The translations under genes were made by a program, and so were the position numbers. 8,325 bases of DNA from Rhodospirillaceae bacterium UBA4468 (GTDB lineage Bacteria; Pseudomonadota; Alphaproteobacteria; Rhodospirillales; Casp-alpha2): positions 28,912 to 37,236 of the forward strand of contig DGOK01000142.1 in the NCBI GenBank assembly GCA_002389385.1. Reading direction: 5' to 3'. Under the pieces are notes generated by a model that saw only the letters and a list, made by a program, of their open reading frames with translations, was not told the DNA's origin and ran no database searches. How positions within the stretch are numbered: position 1 is the first letter of the stretch; every line of letters begins with the position of its first letter. Below, in pieces: positions 5,865-8,325 of the stretch.

Positions 5865-5990
5865 ATGAAATCAGTCGTCATTGGCGGTATTGCCGCTCTT
5901 ATCATTTCGGTCGCAGCTGGCGCCGTCATGAACACCTTAAATCCAACTTCAGCTGACAAATTCTCAACATCTAATGTGCGTATTAAGTAA
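5865..5990 (+). CDS. Small single-span membrane or secreted peptide (41 residues)
   Basis: A short gene below common size cut-offs. From ATG 5865 it encodes 41 residues: Met-Lys-Ser, one hydrophobic span VVIGGIAALIISVAAGAVM (about 4-22), then a polar Ser/Thr/Asn-rich tail ending NVRIK. I prefer 5865 because GGTGA (5855-5859) sits five bases upstream. An in-frame ATG at 5853 would add Met-Val-Lys-Gln but has a poor ribosome site. The hydrophobic stretch could be a membrane anchor or an uncleaved signal peptide. A well-spaced promoter lies just upstream and a strong terminator begins 28 bases after the stop, so the unit looks like a complete monocistronic gene. Function unknown; it runs opposite to both neighbouring operons and need not belong to either. 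Confidence 0.6.
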   Translation: MKSVVIGGIAALIISVAAGAVMNTLNPTSADKFSTSNVRIK

Positions 5991-6018
5991 GTTTTCTCGC
6001 CGTTAAGCATCGTTGATC

Positions 6019-6059
6019 CACGAAAAAGGGCGACACCAACGTATCGCCCTTTTCTCGTG
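6019..6059. terminator. Bidirectional intrinsic terminator
   Basis: The arms aaaagggcga (6024-6033) and tcgccctttt (6044-6053) form a perfect 10-bp stem with a 10-base loop. After a single bulged base (6054) the pairing continues as cacga/tcgtg (6019-6023 with 6055-6059). The A-tract on the left and T-tract on the right give a U-run for transcripts in both directions. It sits between the convergent small peptide gene and the formate dehydrogenase gamma gene and would end both. Confidence 0.88.
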
Positions 6060-6075
6060 CCTCTTACAAAAATCG

Positions 6076-7185
6076 CTACTCAGCGGGTTGTTGCTGCCCT
6101 GAATTTTTCTGCATTTCTTCTTCGACCCAGAGCGAGTGGTGCTCTTTGGCCCAGTTGATATCAACCTGACCAGAACTCACAGCTTCGAAAGCACCTTCCA
6201 TACCGACTGAACCGATATAGATATGCGCAATCACAATCACAATCATCACCATAGACATGATTGAATGCCACAAGACAGAAAGCTGCACTTCTTGTAGCTC
6301 CGATGTAATTGCAGGCAGATTAAATCCAAAGTTATTAAGGAATGCGAATGTACCAGCCCATGGCTGAAATTCGTAAGGCCAAATCATCGCAATACCAGAG
6401 AATGAAAGCGAGAAGCCACCTAAGATGACCGACCAGAAGATAATTTTCTGGCCAGCATTAAAGCGACCTGATTCCGGATGCAGACCCCTTGTAAACATGC
6501 CACCACCAACAGCCAGCCATTTAAGGTCGCGAAAGTTTGGCACGTTAAAGCGAAACCACAAGAGAAACATCATGATAAGACCCACAATAAAGGCGAACGA
6601 GACGTAGTTGTGACCTAATTTTCCATAGTACGTAATCATCCCAAACGCCTCAGCGCCTATCATGTCTTTCAGGAAATACCGACCGTAAAGAATATTTAAC
6701 CCCGTAAACGCCAGAAAGATGAAACTCGTGGATGTGAGCCAGTGAACTGCACGCTCAAGCGCGTTAAAGCGCTCAATTGTTCGACCCTGTGGATCTGGTC
6801 CGTGATCAATTTTGATTTTTCCACGTACCACAAAAAATATGATCAGCAATAATATAATACCTGCCATAGCATAGGCACCGTATGTAGCCAGTGGGCCATT
6901 ACGGAAGCCGCGCCAAGCATCTCCATTGGCCTGGACAAGTTGTCCTGCCTGCTTGTCGGGGATGGATACATCTCCACGAACTCCGCCCTTAATAGCACGC
7001 CACATCTGTGCATCGGACATTGATCCTAATGCGTTGCCAGGGACGTTTCCGCCTTGCTGTGCGTGAGCTGTATTATCGATAACAAGTGTCGCACCGGCGT
7101 TTATTGCCATCGACCCAAAACCAACAAATATTGCCATTGTGGCAATCAACCTCATGGTATGAATAAAATGTAAAATCTTTATCAT
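6076..7185 (-). CDS. Formate dehydrogenase gamma subunit, cytochrome b556
   Basis: A 369-residue membrane protein of the FdnI/FdoI family, the anchor that takes electrons from the Fe-S subunit through two b haems to quinone. Residues 1-42 look like a signal peptide ending AHA before Gln43, followed by a ~58-residue periplasmic segment. Membrane spans fall near 101-121, 150-168, 192-211, 248-269 and 304-325. Four candidate haem histidines are His148 (ERAVHWLT), His192 (KLGHNYVS), His307 (VLWHS) and His321 (IAHIYIG). The 14-residue spacing of the last pair matches the known E. coli FdnI ligands. The N-terminal extension is additional to E. coli FdnI. Start ATG 7185 has GGAG seven bases upstream. 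It is the last gene of the operon, 45 bases after the lipoprotein gene, and ends before the terminator at 6019-6059. Confidence 0.95.
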   Translation of the reverse strand: MIKILHFIHTMRLIATMAIFVGFGSMAINAGATLVIDNTAHAQQGGNVPGNALGSMSDAQMWRAIKGGVRGDVSIPDKQAGQLVQANGDAWRGFRNGPLATYGAYAMAGIILLLIIFFVVRGKIKIDHGPDPQGRTIERFNALERAVHWLTSTSFIFLAFTGLNILYGRYFLKDMIGAEAFGMITYYGKLGHNYVSFAFIVGLIMMFLLWFRFNVPNFRDLKWLAVGGGMFTRGLHPESGRFNAGQKIIFWSVILGGFSLSFSGIAMIWPYEFQPWAGTFAFLNNFGFNLPAITSELQEVQLSVLWHSIMSMVMIVIVIAHIYIGSVGMEGAFEAVSSGQVDINWAKEHHSLWVEEEMQKNSGQQQPAE

Positions 7186-7230
7186 TTGGCTACTCCAAAT
7201 ATGTCTTTATCACCTTAAAACGTAGGATGA

Positions 7231-7545
7231 TTAGTTCCCACTTTGATATAAACCACGCTTCTGAAGCGCTTTAGTTGCATCATTCGGCTCTGGCGGACGA
7301 ACTTTACTGCTACGCGATGGCGCAGAGCTGCCACTGTTTCCGGCTGATACACCACCTTGCAGGCGGGCACGTTGACGAAGCTCAGCAAGCGACGCCTCAC
7401 TAATAGCAGATGCAGGTGCACCACCCGGATAAATACCGGCGTTGTATTTCAGCGGCCTACCTTGCTCTTCTGGACGACATCCAGCAAGCACCACAAGCGC
7501 GAAATATACGACACCTATTGTCTTCAAAAATTGCTTATTCAACAT
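7231..7545 (-). CDS. Small lipoprotein within the formate dehydrogenase operon
   Basis: A 104-residue protein with a lipoprotein signal: charged N-terminus (Lys4, Lys8), hydrophobic core (IGVVYFALVV) and lipobox LAGC with Cys23 as the lipidated residue. The mature ~82 residues are Gly/Ser/Pro-rich and low in hydrophobics, with a short helix SLAELRQRARLQ (about 52-63) and a Gly-Tyr motif near both ends (YNAGIYPGG and KRGLYQSG). There is no catalytic motif or cysteine beyond Cys23. Start ATG 7545 has AAGGA seven bases upstream. It lies between the Fe-S and cytochrome b genes on the same strand, so it may help assemble or hold the periplasmic formate dehydrogenase at the membrane. I do not recognise a named family. 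Confidence 0.85.
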   Translation of the reverse strand: MLNKQFLKTIGVVYFALVVLAGCRPEEQGRPLKYNAGIYPGGAPASAISEASLAELRQRARLQGGVSAGNSGSSAPSRSSKVRPPEPNDATKALQKRGLYQSGN

Positions 7546-7636
7546 TGGCGTTCCTTGTCGTTTATTATGGATCCGCCCACATCAGTTTAATGATGTAAGA
7601 ATTATTTATGACACTGAAATTCTTAGATAAAGGAGG

Positions 7637-7666
7637 GGCGGCACCCTTAAATCATAAGATGCCGCC
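7637..7666 (-). terminator. Intercistronic stem-loop, possible attenuator or mRNA-processing hairpin
   Basis: ggcggca (7637-7643) and tgccgcc (7660-7666) form a perfect 7-bp GC-rich stem. Inside it, ctta/taag (7646-7649 with 7655-7658) adds four pairs around a five-base loop. It begins 28 bases past the end of the Fe-S subunit gene, in a 148-base gap before the lipoprotein gene. The transcript continues CCUCCUUUAUC, so the U-tract is poor. Partial termination or 3' protection of the upstream message is more likely than full termination. Confidence 0.5.
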
Positions 7667-7693
7667 ACCTGATCTTTAGCTATAACCGAGATG

Positions 7694-8290
7694 TCAGGAA
7701 CCAGCCTTTTGATCGTAGGCAGTACCCCAACCCCATGCACCCGAGCCGAAGCCACGGGACACAACACGCTCACGGTAAATGTCAGAGACCATATTACCAT
7801 CTCCACCGAGCAGTGCTTTTGTGGAGCACATTTCAGCACAGATGGGCAACTTACCCTCTGCGATACGATTACGACCGTACTTCTGGAATTCAGCCGAAGA
7901 GTTGTCGTCCTCAGGACCACCGGCGCAGAAGGTACACTTGTCCATCTTGCCACGAGATCCAAAGTTACCGGCTTGCGGGAACTGCGGCGCGCCAAAGGGG
8001 CACGCATAGAAGCAATATCCGCAACCGATGCAGAGGTCTTTAGAGTGAAGCACGACACCTTCTTCAGTCTCGTAGATGCAATCCACCGGACACACCGCAA
8101 TACACGGCGCATCGGAACAATGCATACACGCTACTGAGATTGAGCGTTCACCAGGTTTTCCGTCATTAATCGTCACAACGCGGCGACGGTTAATGCCCCA
8201 GGGAACCTCGTGCTCGTTTTTGCACGCAGTGACACAGGCGTTGCATTCGATGCATCGTTCTGCGTCACACAGGAATTTCATTCTAGCCAT
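7694..8290 (-). CDS. fdh3B: Formate dehydrogenase beta subunit, four [4Fe-4S] ferredoxin-type (FDH3B type)
   Basis: A 198-residue electron-transfer subunit with sixteen cluster cysteines in four groups: Cys13/16/19/23, Cys55/58/63/67, Cys87/90/93/97 and Cys119/122/151/155. These follow the usual interleaved pairing of this family and give four [4Fe-4S] clusters carrying electrons from the catalytic subunit to the cytochrome b. Cys8 and Cys71 are extra. Runs such as KNEHEVPWGINRRRV and CIGCGYCFYACPFGAPQFPQ are typical of the FDH3 beta type. Unlike E. coli FdnH it has no C-terminal membrane helix and ends soon after the last cluster, so anchoring must come from the gamma subunit. It has no signal peptide and would be exported with the Tat-targeted alpha subunit. 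Start ATG 8290 has GGGAG about nine bases upstream. Confidence 0.95.
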   Translation of the reverse strand: MARMKFLCDAERCIECNACVTACKNEHEVPWGINRRRVVTINDGKPGERSISVACMHCSDAPCIAVCPVDCIYETEEGVVLHSKDLCIGCGYCFYACPFGAPQFPQAGNFGSRGKMDKCTFCAGGPEDDNSSAEFQKYGRNRIAEGKLPICAEMCSTKALLGGDGNMVSDIYRERVVSRGFGSGAWGWGTAYDQKAGS

Positions 8291-8307
8291 TTCTGTGTCT
8301 CCCTATT

Positions 8308-8325
8308 TCACGCTGTTTTGACACG
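8308..8325 (-). CDS. Possible C-terminal end of formate dehydrogenase alpha subunit (cut by window edge)
   Basis: On the minus strand the last 18 bases read Arg-Val-Lys-Thr-Ala then TGA, 17 bases before the beta-subunit start. Operon order in this family normally places the catalytic molybdenum or tungsten subunit directly upstream. Five codons cannot identify a protein, and another frame could be the real one. Confidence 0.3.
   Translation of the reverse strand, partial: RVKTA

Noticed and set aside
7691..8137. 148-codon plus-strand open frame opposite the formate dehydrogenase beta gene
   Set aside because: It is the antisense shadow of a clear sixteen-cysteine ferredoxin protein and shows no domain of its own.

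Overview
The window looks like chromosomal DNA of a flagellated alphaproteobacterium, most likely near the Rhodospirillales (order inferred, species not determinable). The main evidence is a near-canonical CtrA cell-cycle regulator and a ChpT-type histidine phosphotransferase beside flagellar export genes. A quinone-linked formate dehydrogenase operon fits a respiratory organism. The coding DNA appears moderate in GC, apart from one strikingly AT-rich intergenic stretch before ctrA.

Layout from left to right. Bases 1-939 (+) hold the end of a FliK-like hook-length-control protein and a small unrecognised protein that may be a degenerate T-fold (QueF/FolB-like). Across a hairpin-containing convergent gap, fliJ and fliI run leftward (1066-2861). 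A ~636-base AT-rich intergenic region with several inverted repeats follows (2862-3497). Its right end carries a CtrA half-site and a GANTC methylation site immediately before ctrA (3498-4199, +). Convergent to ctrA is a leftward cluster: an unknown 120-residue helical protein, chpT and a CheY-like single-domain receiver (5697 down to 4227). A 41-residue membrane peptide with its own promoter and a strong bidirectional terminator lies at 5789-6059 (+). The rest (6076-8325, -) is a formate dehydrogenase operon: the possible last codons of the catalytic subunit, the four-cluster Fe-S beta subunit, an intercistronic hairpin, a small lipoprotein, and the di-haem cytochrome b gamma subunit.

How the genes work together. 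ChpT passes phosphate from the hybrid kinase CckA (not in the window) to CtrA, which in alphaproteobacteria controls flagellar and cell-cycle genes. FliI and FliJ form the ATPase/stalk of the flagellar export gate, and a FliK-like protein would set hook length. The window therefore joins a motility block to its presumed master regulator and phosphodonor. The CheY-like receiver next to chpT is a candidate second ChpT target or a motor/chemotaxis effector. The formate dehydrogenase is a separate respiratory module: formate is oxidised by the alpha subunit, electrons pass through the beta-subunit clusters to the gamma-subunit haems and then to quinone.

I see no mobile element, CRISPR array, tRNA or rRNA. 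The least explained items are the QueF/FolB-like protein, the 120-residue protein upstream of chpT, the 41-residue membrane peptide, the formate dehydrogenase lipoprotein and the AT-rich ctrA upstream region.
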